This document shows, piece by piece, positions 1-6,910 of a stretch of DNA of 10,270 nt. The stretch spans positions 22,074 to 32,343 of the forward strand of contig JAHZAR010000024.1 of NCBI GenBank assembly GCA_019423835.1. The letters run 5' to 3'. The notes under the pieces were generated by a model. That model was not told the origin of the DNA and did no database searches. It saw only the letters and a list, made by a program, of their open reading frames with translations. A program made the translations under genes and the position numbers. Source of the stretch: Clostridiales bacterium. GTDB lineage: Bacteria; Bacillota; Clostridia; Lachnospirales; Lachnospiraceae. Position 1 is the stretch's first letter; every line of letters begins with the position of its first letter.

Positions 1-2895
1 GAAATGAAAAAGTATGGGAAGGCCCTGAGAGATCAGATGAAAAATGAGGAGGCCCACCGGATTGAGGGGCTGGTGAGGGAGCTGTCCGAGGAGATCAGAG
101 AGGGCTTTAAGGTGCATGGACTGGGCGGCTTCATCCAGTATTTTGCCGAAAAAACCGTTTCCTTCCTGGAGTATTTCCCAAAGGAGGAGCTGGCCGTATT
201 TCTCGATGAGCCTCTGAGAATCAAGGAGAAGGCTGAAGCGGTGGAACTGGAATTTCGGGAGAGCATGGCCCACCGGCTGGAGGGAGGATACCTGCTTCCC
301 GGTCAGACAGACTTTCTCTATTCGGCAAAGACCACAGCCGCTATGATGTCAGGGAACCATACGCTTCTGGTGTCAGGGCTTGATCAGAGGATGACAGGCT
401 TTCCTGTGAAAAAAAAGTACAGCATTGAGGCCAAGAGCATGGGCTCCTATCAGAACGGCTTTGAGATGCTGATCAAGGATCTGGCCAGGTGGCAGAAGGA
501 GAAATACAGAACAGTCCTACTGACTGGCTCCCGGACAAGGGCCAGCCGTCTGGCCGGCGACCTGAGAGAGTACGGTCTGAAGGCCTATCTGCCGGATGAA
601 GACGGCGGACAGGTGAAGGCCGGAGAGATTATGGTCACCTACGGAAACCTGCACCGGGGCTTTGGGTACCCGCTTCTGAAATTTGCTGTCATCACAGAGG
701 GCGACATGTTCGGAAGCGGTCAGGGAAAAAAGAGAAAGAAGAAAAAGACGGCCTACGAGGGAAGGAAAATCCAGAGCTTTTCCGAGCTCTCCGTGGGAGA
801 CTATGTGGTACATGAAAACCATGGCCTTGGAATCTACCGGGGGATCGAGAAGATCGAACAGGACAAGGTGGTAAAGGACTATATTAAAATCGAGTACGCA
901 GACGGCGGAAATCTCTATCTTCCGGCCACAAAGCTGGAGGGAATCCAGAAGTATGCGGGAGCGGACGCCAGGCGGCCGAAGCTGAACCGCCTGGGAGGAA
1001 GCGAGTGGAATAAGACGAAGACCCGGGTGCGGGGAGCGGTAAAGGAGATTGCCAGGGATCTGGTAAAGCTCTATGCCGCAAGGCAGGAGCAGGAGGGCTT
1101 CCAGTACGGCCCTGACACGGTATGGCAGAGAGAATTTGAGGAGATGTTTCCCTACGAGGAGACAGAGGATCAGCTGGAGGCCATTGACGCAGTCAAGAGA
1201 GACATGGAGAGCAGAAAGATCATGGATCGGCTGATCTGCGGGGATGTGGGCTACGGAAAGACGGAGATTGCCCTGAGAGCAGCCTTCAAGGCCATCCAGG
1301 AGGGAAAGCAGGTGGTTTATCTGGTTCCCACCACGATCCTGGCCCAGCAGCATTACAATACCTTTGTCCAGAGAATGAAGGATTTTCCGGTCCGGGTGGA
1401 TATGCTGTCGCGGTTTCGCACGCCGGCAGAGCAGAAACGGACCCTGGAGGATCTGAAAAAGGGCTTAGTGGACGTGCTCATCGGAACCCACCGGGTGCTG
1501 TCAAAGGATGTGGAGTTCAAGAGCCTGGGACTCCTCATTATCGACGAGGAGCAGCGGTTCGGGGTGGCCCACAAGGAGAAGATTAAAAAACTGAAGGAAA
1601 ACGTGGATGTCATCACCCTGACGGCGACGCCGATCCCCAGGACACTCCACATGAGCCTCATCGGAATCCGGGATATGAGTGTTCTGGAGGAGCCGCCGGT
1701 GGACCGTCTGCCGATTCAGACCTATGTGATGGAGTACAACGACGAGATGGTGCGGGAGGCCATCAGCAGGGAGGTGGCCAGAGGCGGGCAGGTGTACTAT
1801 GTGTACAACCGGGTCAACAACATTGAGGAGATCGCAAACCATGTGGCCTCCCTGGTGCCCGATGCCCAGGTGACCTTTGCCCACGGTCAGATGAGGGAGC
1901 ATGAACTGGAGCGGATTATGCTTGATTTTGTCAACGGCGACATTGACGTGCTCGTTTCCACCACGATTATTGAAACGGGGTTAAACATCCCCAATGCCAA
2001 CACGATTATCATTCACGATGCAGACCATCTGGGGCTTTCACAGCTCTACCAGATCAGGGGACGCGTGGGACGTTCCAGCCGTACCTCCTATGCCTTTCTC
2101 ATGTACAGAAGGGATAAGCTCCTCCGGGAGGAGGCGGAAAAAAGGCTTCAGGCTATCCGGGAGTTTACAGAGCTGGGCAGCGGAATCAAGATCGCCATGC
2201 GGGATCTGGAGATCCGGGGAGCCGGAAACATCCTGGGAGCAGAGCAGCATGGCCATATGGAGGCCGTGGGATATGACCTCTACTGCAAGCTGTTAAACGA
2301 GGCCGTTCTGGCGTTAAAGGGAGAGACCGAGGAGGGGGCAGAGTTTGAAACCACGGTGGACTGCGATATTGACGCCTACATTCCTGCCTCCTATATTAAA
2401 AATGAGTATCAGAAACTGGATATCTACAAGCGGATCTCAGGCATTGAGTCTGAGGAAGAATATATGGATATGCAGGATGAGCTGATTGACCGCTTCGGAG
2501 AGATACCGGGGCCGGTGGAAAACCTGCTGCGGGTGGCAGCCCTGAAGGCTCTGGCCCACAGGGCAGGGGTGACGGATGTATTCATCAACCGGCAGGAAGT
2601 AAGGCTTGTGATGTTTAAAAAGGCAGAGATTGATGTGACAGGTATTCCCGAGCTTATAGGAAAATACAAGGGTGATCTGAAACTGCGCCCCGGCGATGCT
2701 CCGGAGTTTCTCTATCAGGATCAGAGGAGCAAAAATAAGGACTGCATGAAAATGACAGAGAAGGCAAAAGAACTCTTGACAGAGCTCTGCAGTCTGTGCG
2801 AGAGGGCCAGGGAAAGCGCCGCCGGGAGAGAAGAAGAGCAGATACGGCCGGAAGGAACGGCATCAGATACAGGAAGCGGGAAACAGGGGGCATAA
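1..2895 (+). CDS. mfd: Transcription-repair coupling factor Mfd, 5' end missing
   Basis: Mfd is an ATP-driven DNA translocase that removes RNA polymerase stalled at lesions and recruits UvrA for nucleotide excision repair. The frame is open from base 1, and the first ATG (4-6) lies inside the UvrB-like N-terminal module, so the true start is upstream; numbering here is from that ATG (963 residues). Full-length Mfd is about 1150-1180 residues, so roughly 200 are missing. In order: the rest of the UvrB-like module and a linker ending in a basic patch (about 240-250); the CarD-like RNA-polymerase-interacting domain (about 258-320, SVGDYVVHENHGLG); the helicase core with Walker A GDVGYGKTE (Lys419), DEEQ box (514-517), TATPIPRTL, and motif VI QIRGRVGRSSR; then the C-terminal regulatory domain. 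The last 40 or so residues are a charged, low-complexity tail. No terminator follows, so transcription may continue into rluF. Family assignment is very secure. Confidence 0.97.
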   Translation, partial: EMKKYGKALRDQMKNEEAHRIEGLVRELSEEIREGFKVHGLGGFIQYFAEKTVSFLEYFPKEELAVFLDEPLRIKEKAEAVELEFRESMAHRLEGGYLLPGQTDFLYSAKTTAAMMSGNHTLLVSGLDQRMTGFPVKKKYSIEAKSMGSYQNGFEMLIKDLARWQKEKYRTVLLTGSRTRASRLAGDLREYGLKAYLPDEDGGQVKAGEIMVTYGNLHRGFGYPLLKFAVITEGDMFGSGQGKKRKKKKTAYEGRKIQSFSELSVGDYVVHENHGLGIYRGIEKIEQDKVVKDYIKIEYADGGNLYLPATKLEGIQKYAGADARRPKLNRLGGSEWNKTKTRVRGAVKEIARDLVKLYAARQEQEGFQYGPDTVWQREFEEMFPYEETEDQLEAIDAVKRDMESRKIMDRLICGDVGYGKTEIALRAAFKAIQEGKQVVYLVPTTILAQQHYNTFVQRMKDFPVRVDMLSRFRTPAEQKRTLEDLKKGLVDVLIGTHRVLSKDVEFKSLGLLIIDEEQRFGVAHKEKIKKLKENVDVITLTATPIPRTLHMSLIGIRDMSVLEEPPVDRLPIQTYVMEYNDEMVREAISREVARGGQVYYVYNRVNNIEEIANHVASLVPDAQVTFAHGQMREHELERIMLDFVNGDIDVLVSTTIIETGLNIPNANTIIIHDADHLGLSQLYQIRGRVGRSSRTSYAFLMYRRDKLLREEAEKRLQAIREFTELGSGIKIAMRDLEIRGAGNILGAEQHGHMEAVGYDLYCKLLNEAVLALKGETEEGAEFETTVDCDIDAYIPASYIKNEYQKLDIYKRISGIESEEEYMDMQDELIDRFGEIPGPVENLLRVAALKALAHRAGVTDVFINRQEVRLVMFKKAEIDVTGIPELIGKYKGDLKLRPGDAPEFLYQDQRSKNKDCMKMTEKAKELLTELCSLCERARESAAGREEEQIRPEGTASDTGSGKQGA

Positions 2896-3030
2896 AGACA
2901 GAGAGGCGCTAAGAGGCAGAGTGAAACGTGAAGAGGCAGAGAAGGGCGCGAAGAAACAGAGAGAGTGGGAAGAAATAGGAGAGAAGCGCCGGGAGATGGA
3001 GAAAAGGCGTCAGGAGAGAGACAAGAGGCA
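2896..3030 (+). repeat. Purine-rich degenerate 20-base periodicity between mfd and rluF
   Basis: After the mfd stop the spacer is almost all A and G on the plus strand. It has a visible 20-base period: AAGAGGCAGAG occurs at 2911-2921 and 2931-2941, and AAGAAACAGAG at 2951-2961. Weaker units follow to about 3030, several ending in a GCGC- or GGCG-like core. A copy shortened by two bases (CAGAGAGGCGC) precedes the array at 2899-2909. Twenty is not a multiple of three and no ribosome site heads an open frame here, so the array is probably not coding. I see no terminator hairpin with a T run, so mfd-rluF read-through is plausible. Confidence 0.55.
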
Positions 3031-3036
3031 CGAATG

Positions 3037-3041
3037 GGAGG
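3037..3041 (+). promoter_or_regulatory. Ribosome binding site that fixes the rluF start
   Basis: GGAGG lies 7 bases before the ATG at 3049. This supports 3049 over the in-frame GTG at 2965 (no ribosome site, charged 28-residue extension unlike the family) and over the ATG at 3034, which lies upstream of the GGAGG and so is not served by it. Confidence 0.75.
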
Positions 3042-3048
3042 ATACGGA

Positions 3049-3858
3049 ATGGAAAAGGAAACGCAGGAGATCCGGCTGAATAAATTTCTCAGTGAGTCAG
3101 GATTCTGCTCCCGCCGGGAGGCGGACCGCCTGATAGAGGCGGGGAAGGTCCTGGTGGACGGAGCTGTGGCATCCATGGGGATGAAGATCAGGGAGGGACA
3201 GCAGATAGAGGCGGACGGGACTCTGATTTCAGGAAAAGACAGGCCTGTAGTGCTGCTGGTCAATAAACCCAGGGGAATTGTCTGTACTACCTCTGACCGG
3301 GACAGGGCAGAGAATATTGTGGATTTTATCGGTTATCCCCTGCGGGTGTACCCGGTGGGAAGGCTCGACAAGGATTCAGAGGGACTGATTCTGATGACCA
3401 ACCAGGGGGAACTGGTGAACCGGATTCTGAAGGGAAGATACGGACACGAGAAGGAGTACCTGGTGAGCGTCGACCGTGAGATCACAGAACAGTTTCTGAA
3501 CCGGATGAGGAAGGGAGTAAAGATTCTCGACACGGTGACGAGGCCCTGCACTGTGGAAAAAACAGGGGAAAAGTCCTTCCGCATTATACTGACTCAGGGG
3601 CTGAACCGGCAGATCAGGAGGATGTGTGAGGCTTTAGGGTACCGGGTAAGGACTCTGAAAAGAGTGAGGATTATGAACCTGCGGCTGGACGGCCTGAAGA
3701 CAGGAGCGTACAGGGAGATTACCAAGGGAGAGTGGAGGGAGCTGACAGAGCTTCTGGAAGAAAAAGGGACTCAGAAAAAGTCGGAACAGAAAAAAGCGGA
3801 ACAGAAAAATGCAGATCAGATAAAACCGTTCAGAGAAAAGCAGAACAGAAAAAAATAA
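3049..3858 (+). CDS. rluF: 23S rRNA pseudouridine synthase, RluF type (RsuA/RluB/E/F family)
   Basis: The protein (269 residues) isomerises a uridine in 23S rRNA to pseudouridine; E. coli RluF acts mainly at U2604. Residues about 8-57 form an S4 RNA-binding domain (LNKFLSESGFCSRREADRLI). The catalytic motif VGRLDKDSEGL puts the catalytic aspartate at Asp107. Family signatures QGLNRQIRRMCEALGY (183-198) and RIMN (207-210) follow. The segment KILDTVTRPC and the overall layout resemble RluF more than RluB or RluE. From about residue 240 the protein becomes a lysine/glutamine-rich tail made of QKKxE-type pentapeptides, encoded by a DNA tandem repeat that continues past the stop. Such a basic tail may aid RNA binding (inference). 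The gene lies 153 bases after mfd on the same strand and ends in front of a strong terminator. RsuA-family membership is certain; the RluF subgroup is likely. Confidence 0.9.
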   Translation: MEKETQEIRLNKFLSESGFCSRREADRLIEAGKVLVDGAVASMGMKIREGQQIEADGTLISGKDRPVVLLVNKPRGIVCTTSDRDRAENIVDFIGYPLRVYPVGRLDKDSEGLILMTNQGELVNRILKGRYGHEKEYLVSVDREITEQFLNRMRKGVKILDTVTRPCTVEKTGEKSFRIILTQGLNRQIRRMCEALGYRVRTLKRVRIMNLRLDGLKTGAYREITKGEWRELTELLEEKGTQKKSEQKKAEQKNADQIKPFREKQNRKK

Positions 3859-3875
3859 GCCAGAGAAAAACAGGG
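3772..3875 (+). repeat. 15-base tandem repeat spanning the rluF stop codon
   Basis: Seven adjoining units begin with CAGA, at 3772, 3787, 3802, 3817, 3831, 3846 and 3861. All are 15 bases except the fourth (3817-3830), which is 14. The first three encode QKKSE, QKKAE and QKNAD. The short unit shifts the frame, after which the protein reads out of register and stops at 3856-3858. Downstream of the slip the original register continues in another frame (QRKAEQKKIS and so on) and stays open to 3944. Units are degenerate, most conserved in the CAGA-AAAA portion. Confidence 0.8.
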
Positions 3876-3906
3876 AATCGGGACAGAGAGAGCCGGAAAA
3901 AGGCTG

Positions 3907-3922
3907 CCAGGGCTGGCCCTGG
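3907..3922. other. Short perfect palindrome downstream of rluF
   Basis: CCAGGGC-TG-GCCCTGG is a 7-base inverted repeat around two bases. No T run follows, so it is not an intrinsic terminator by itself. It sits 24 bases before the main terminator stem and could stabilise the 3' end of the rluF transcript. Its role is unknown. Confidence 0.35.
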
Positions 3923-3945
3923 GGTATTGAATGAAAAAGAATAAA

Positions 3946-3994
3946 GCCGCAGACGCGTGGATGAAACAAGCTGAGCCATGCGCCTGCGGCTTTT
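3946..3994 (+). terminator. Strong intrinsic terminator, probably bidirectional
   Basis: The left arm (3946-3960, GCCGCAGACGCGTGG) pairs with the right arm (3976-3990, CCATGCGCCTGCGGC) over 15 positions with one A-C mismatch and one G-T pair, around a 15-base loop. TTTT follows at once at 3991-3994. On the minus strand the same stem is followed by TTTATT, so it can also end the converging nitroreductase transcript. It closes the mfd-rluF unit. Confidence 0.88.
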
Positions 3995-4088
3995 CCTGTT
4001 TTGTCAGTATCTTTTTAGCAGTTCCCGCTTCTGAGAAACGGCTCCGGATGCTGCCGCTTCTGTATCCGCCCCAGGAAAGATGGGCCGC

Positions 4089-4655
4089 TTACCGGTCAGA
4101 GTCCCAGCTGTTATAGCTGATCACGGAGTCCAGCTCTTTTCGCTGTTTTCTGCGGGGAGCGCCCGGGTTGGCCGGATAGCCGACGGTAATGATCAGGCGC
4201 GCTGTCCTGTCAGAAGGAATATGGAAGGCGCTGTGCAGCCGCTCCTGGTTCATGGTGCCGATCATACAGGTTCCGAGTCCCAGGGAGGCAGCCTCGCAGC
4301 AGAGGGACATGGCGGCCATCCCTATATCCATCTGGGCGAAATGCTGGGAGCCGTAATGCTCGGCAACGCCGGGCTGAAGCTTTGCCTTCTCCTCACAGAT
4401 GATAAAGAAAGCAGGAACCCTGTTTCCCCACGGACAGCCGTTTAAGCCGCCGTCCTCCAGACATTCGGTCAGCTGTTTCTTCGCCTCCGGCTCGTCAACG
4501 ATGATGAAATGCCAGGGCTGAGAATTGCAGGCGCTGGGGCTTAAACGGGCTACATCTGCCAGGTGGGTGAGAAGCTCCCTGGAAACGGGGGCATCACTGT
4601 ACACACGGCAGCTTTCGCGGATGTTCTGAAGTTCTTCAAATGCGTGAAAGATCAT
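4089..4655 (-). CDS. Nitroreductase family protein (FMN-dependent oxidoreductase)
   Basis: A 188-residue single-domain nitroreductase-fold flavoenzyme, expected to bind FMN as a dimer and to use NAD(P)H to reduce nitro, quinone or other substrates in the cytosol. Family marks: IRESCRVYSDAPV (12-24, the usual arginine-rich FMN-phosphate contact near the N terminus), SPSACNSQPWHFIIV (39-53, the classic SPSxxNxQPW segment), the dimer helix and glycine-rich stretch DIGMAAMSLCCEAASLGLGT (110-129), and IITVGYPA (155-162) before a basic segment and short C terminus. The start is supported by GGAG 8 bases upstream on the minus strand (plus-strand CTCC at 4664-4667). It stands alone, divergent from the PTS operon and convergent with rluF, sharing the latter's terminator. 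The physiological substrate cannot be told from sequence. Confidence 0.9.
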   Translation of the reverse strand: MIFHAFEELQNIRESCRVYSDAPVSRELLTHLADVARLSPSACNSQPWHFIIVDEPEAKKQLTECLEDGGLNGCPWGNRVPAFFIICEEKAKLQPGVAEHYGSQHFAQMDIGMAAMSLCCEAASLGLGTCMIGTMNQERLHSAFHIPSDRTARLIITVGYPANPGAPRRKQRKELDSVISYNSWDSDR

Positions 4656-4743
4656 ATGGGATTCTCCTTTTCATAAAAATAGAACGATTGGCAAGCTCTG
4701 GGGACACAGAAGGCAGCCGGGAGAGCAGAAGGAAGTTACTTTT

Positions 4744-4772
4744 ATTTTACTCCCGGAAGGGGAGATTTGCCA
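4744..4772 (-). promoter_or_regulatory. Possible sigma-A promoter for the nitroreductase gene
   Basis: On the minus strand, TAAAAT (plus 4744-4749) lies 17 bases downstream of TGGCAA (plus 4767-4772). The -10 matches consensus at five of six positions, but the -35 at only three of six. Distance to the start codon is about 90 bases. It is the best leftward candidate I found and is weak. Confidence 0.25.
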
Positions 4773-4872
4773 GAGGATTTTTCGTGACAGACCGGACAGC
4801 TCAGACTGCCGCCGAGCGGCGGGAAGAACCGCGGCCCGGCTGTTTTGATGGCCCAGGGAGTCTGGAACCAGT

Positions 4873-4912
4873 GGTAAAATAAAACATCCCTTTCGGGATA
4901 ATACTGTTTACC
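4873..4912. promoter_or_regulatory. Nested inverted repeat upstream of the PRD regulator
   Basis: The outer arms GGTAAA (4873-4878) and TTTACC (4907-4912) and the inner arms ATCCC (4886-4890) and GGGAT (4895-4899) share one centre at 4892.5. The 7 bases between outer and inner arms on each side are mostly unpaired. It may be a protein-binding site or a weak RNA structure if transcribed. Confidence 0.4.
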
Positions 4913-4915
4913 GGA

Positions 4916-4933
4916 GTCCACATTAATGTGGAC
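4916..4933. promoter_or_regulatory. 18-base perfect palindrome, candidate operator
   Basis: GTCCACATTAATGTGGAC is perfectly self-complementary with no spacer, typical of a homodimeric DNA-binding protein's site. It lies about 65 bases upstream of the likely transcription start of the PTS operon. It contains the GTG at 4928 that would give the longest reading of the regulator; that reading is rejected because the codon has no ribosome site and the site looks regulatory. The binding protein is unknown; the regulator encoded next door is the obvious candidate. Confidence 0.6.
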
Positions 4934-4936
4934 AAA

Positions 4937-4953
4937 ACATGGGATAGCCATGT
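4937..4953. promoter_or_regulatory. Second inverted repeat abutting the promoter
   Basis: ACATGG-GATAG-CCATGT is a perfect 6-base inverted repeat with a 5-base spacer, directly upstream of the -35 region. Its centre (4945) is 20.5 bases, close to two helical turns, from the centre of the 18-base palindrome. Both share ACAT/ATGT half-elements, so they may be bound by the same protein. Confidence 0.45.
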
Positions 4954-4983
4954 GTTTCTCTTTACAGGCCCAATTGATACAAT
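4954..4983 (+). promoter_or_regulatory. Likely promoter of the PTS operon (extended -10)
   Basis: TGATACAAT at 4975-4983 matches an extended -10 element (TG-N-TACAAT). The -35 region (about 4954-4960, within GTTTCTC) is poor, as is common for extended -10 promoters that depend on an activator. Transcription would begin near 4990, giving a leader of about 20 bases before the ATG at 5012. Confidence 0.45.
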
Positions 4984-5011
4984 GAAGGAAATAATAGATA
5001 GAAAGGAAGAA

Positions 5012-6886
5012 ATGAGAGAAAGACACGTAAAATTTATAAAATTACTGATGAAAAAAAATCAATTTATCCCTCTCCATATCTGTGCCAGAGAGCTGGGAGT
5101 ATCCGAGAAAACCCTAAGGCGAGATATGGGGAGCCTGAACCGGGAGCTGGAAAGGGAGGGGGCGTTTATTGAGAGAAAAGCAGGCGTGGGCATCCGCCTG
5201 AACCTCGATGGGGCCGACAGGGCAGCTTTTTTTAACAACATGGCTCTCAGGGAGGCAGGGAGGACAGACCACCGCGGGATAGCCTGGGATCGAAATTCCA
5301 GGAGAATGGCTCTGGCGCTGAACCTGCTCCTGTATACAGATGAACCTGCCTCGCTCTCCGATCTGGCGTACAAATATTATGTGAGCAGGAGCAGTATTAC
5401 AAAGGACTTAAAGGTACTGGAAGAATTCTTCAGCCGCCATGGCCTGAAGCTCATGAAATCGAAGCTGGGGACAAGGGCAGACGGGACGGAGCAGAATATC
5501 CGGAAGGCTCTGACAGAGCTGATTGTCATCCTGCTGGACGCATCCGGGCAGGAGGCAGGGGAGCGGGAAGCGGAGTCGGACATGATGATGACAATTCTGG
5601 ACTGCTTTACGGAAGATGATCTGATCTGTGTGGAGAAAATTCTGAGGAAGGCAGAGGAGAGGCAGAATTACTATTTTGACGAGCTAGAGTACGGCCGCGT
5701 GTCGGTTGGTCTGCTGGTCATGATATACCGTATCAGAGAGGGATTTCCTATTCCGCCGGAAGAAGCAGGAGAGGATGGGAAGCACAGCGGAATGAACTGG
5801 GAGCTTGCAGGGCAGATTGCCGACGAGCTCACAAAAGTCTATGGTATGGAGATTTCTCACAGAGAACAGGCGGCTGTCGCGGCCTTACTTGAAACCACTC
5901 ACCTGTCAGACTCATCTGCAGACTCCGACCAGGAGGAAGATACAGAGCTGTTGGAAGCCTTTGGGAGTGACTTTATTGACGCCTTTTCTGTCATCATGGA
6001 GGTAAATCTGCGGGAGGAATCAGGACTTTACCAGAATATTATGGCCCACATTGCCCTGATGCTGAAGCGTGTGAGGGCAAATACACCGGCCAGAAATCCG
6101 CTGACTGCACAGATAATGGAAGAGTATAGGGGAACGCTCAATGTATGCCGGATGATCTGCTGGATTCTTTCCAGAAAGTTCGGGCTGCCGGAAATCTGCA
6201 TGGATGAGATTTGGTATCTGACACTCTATATACAGGGAGAGATCCTGGAAAAGGAGGAGAAGGCAAAGGTGCTTCTGGTGTCGAACCAGCAGAAGGGGAT
6301 TGTCAACCTGATGCGGCATAAGCTGCTGACCCGCCATTCCAAGTGGGAGATTACGGAATGCAGCTATTATGGCTTTTTTGAGAAGGAACAGGAAACCTAT
6401 GATTTTGTCCTGTCCACCCTCTTTCTGGATCCGAAGGAGTGCAGGATTCCCTATGCGTTCGTTTCACCTATGCTGAGTGCAGAAGACTGGAAGCATATTG
6501 AAGCTATGTCCCGCGATGCAAGAGAATTTCCTCAGAGATATCTGCAGAAGCTGGCAGGGACGGTGAATGATCTGAGGGATATTGGCTGCGAAGTAAGAGC
6601 TGTAAGCAGAGAAACTCCATTTTTGCCGGATCTTCAGTCAGTCTGTATCGAGGGGCAGAAAAGGATACGCTATCTCTATCTGTTCCGGCCTGAAGGGAGA
6701 AACAGCTGCCGTTTCGTGGCAGACTGCCTGTCCGGAAAAATCAGAGCTGTAGAATTTGAAATGGATAACTGGGATTTTATGCTGTTTGCATCAAAGCTGA
6801 TTTACCTGCTGGGAAGCTGCAGGGATGAAATTCTGGACGAATTTTATGACTATTTGCTGCATGGACCAGGGGAAGAATCCCTGTGA
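5012..6886 (+). CDS. PRD-domain transcription regulator of a PTS operon (BglG/MtlR-like)
   Basis: A 624-residue regulator, presumably controlling the PTS genes behind it. It has an N-terminal helix-turn-helix (about 2-65, LGVSEKTLRRDM at 28-39), a second Mga/BglG-type helix-turn-helix (about 97-140, VSRSSITKDLK at 124-134), PRD1 (about 195-300), PRD2 (about 325-415), a IIB-Gat-like domain (about 418-510) and a C-terminal part that may be a decayed IIA-like domain. Of the four usual PRD phospho-histidines only PRD2 His346 is evident; the others align with Gly233, Leu292 and Tyr406. The IIB-like cysteine position is Ser424. There is no AAA+ sigma-54 module, unlike LevR/ManR. The start at 5012 is chosen because AGGA lies 4 bases upstream and the promoter -10 overlaps the alternative ATG at 4982; a GTG at 4928 lies inside a palindrome. 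The IIA gene follows after 24 bases, implying co-transcription. Confidence 0.85.
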   Translation: MRERHVKFIKLLMKKNQFIPLHICARELGVSEKTLRRDMGSLNRELEREGAFIERKAGVGIRLNLDGADRAAFFNNMALREAGRTDHRGIAWDRNSRRMALALNLLLYTDEPASLSDLAYKYYVSRSSITKDLKVLEEFFSRHGLKLMKSKLGTRADGTEQNIRKALTELIVILLDASGQEAGEREAESDMMMTILDCFTEDDLICVEKILRKAEERQNYYFDELEYGRVSVGLLVMIYRIREGFPIPPEEAGEDGKHSGMNWELAGQIADELTKVYGMEISHREQAAVAALLETTHLSDSSADSDQEEDTELLEAFGSDFIDAFSVIMEVNLREESGLYQNIMAHIALMLKRVRANTPARNPLTAQIMEEYRGTLNVCRMICWILSRKFGLPEICMDEIWYLTLYIQGEILEKEEKAKVLLVSNQQKGIVNLMRHKLLTRHSKWEITECSYYGFFEKEQETYDFVLSTLFLDPKECRIPYAFVSPMLSAEDWKHIEAMSRDAREFPQRYLQKLAGTVNDLRDIGCEVRAVSRETPFLPDLQSVCIEGQKRIRYLYLFRPEGRNSCRFVADCLSGKIRAVEFEMDNWDFMLFASKLIYLLGSCRDEILDEFYDYLLHGPGEESL

Positions 6887-6910
6887 CCATAGGCAGAGGG
6901 GAGGAGAAGG

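Larger units (their letters stand above)
4656..5011. other. 356-base divergent gene-free region
   Basis: This gap separates the nitroreductase gene (leftward) from the PRD regulator (rightward). The left half holds a possible weak leftward promoter, a long-spaced inverted repeat CCGGGAG/CTCCCGG (4717-4723 and 4750-4756), and a GC-rich hairpin CCGCC-GAGC-GGCGG (4809-4822). The right half holds three dyads and the rightward promoter, listed separately. I find no convincing coding frame: the frames that cross it lack ribosome sites and family features. No tRNA-like structure was seen. Confidence 0.6.

Noticed and set aside
517..1353. Long minus-strand open frame inside mfd
   Set aside because: It is an antisense shadow of strongly conserved Mfd domains with no recognisable protein features.
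2965..3048. N-terminal extension of RluF from the GTG at 2965
   Set aside because: The extra 28 residues are translated purine-rich repeat DNA without family similarity, whereas a GGAGG at 3037-3041 serves the ATG at 3049.
3772..3875. Repeat array considered as CRISPR
   Set aside because: Units are 15 bases, adjoining, without unique spacers, and mostly inside a coding frame; no cas genes are present.
3732..3944. Overlapping 70-codon frame at the end of rluF
   Set aside because: It is an overlapping frame of rluF without its own ribosome site. Its repeat-like end is explained by the frame slip in the 15-base repeat rather than by a separate gene.
4025..4062. Direct repeat CCGCTTCTG (4025-4033 and 4054-4062)
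   Set aside because: A single 9-base pair of repeats in a short convergent spacer is compatible with chance and has no associated structure.
3931..4116. Small plus-strand frame after rluF
   Set aside because: It runs through the terminator stem and its T run and has no family features.
4681..4710. Possible sigma-54 (-24/-12) promoter around TTGGCA
   Set aside because: The TTGGCA has no TTGC-like -12 element at the required distance, and the regulator here lacks the AAA+ domain needed for sigma-54 activation.
4928..5011. GTG at 4928 or ATG at 4982 as the start of the PRD regulator
   Set aside because: The GTG sits inside a perfect palindrome with no ribosome site; the ATG at 4982 overlaps the likely -10 element and also lacks a ribosome site. 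The ATG at 5012 has AGGA upstream and begins right at the helix-turn-helix domain.
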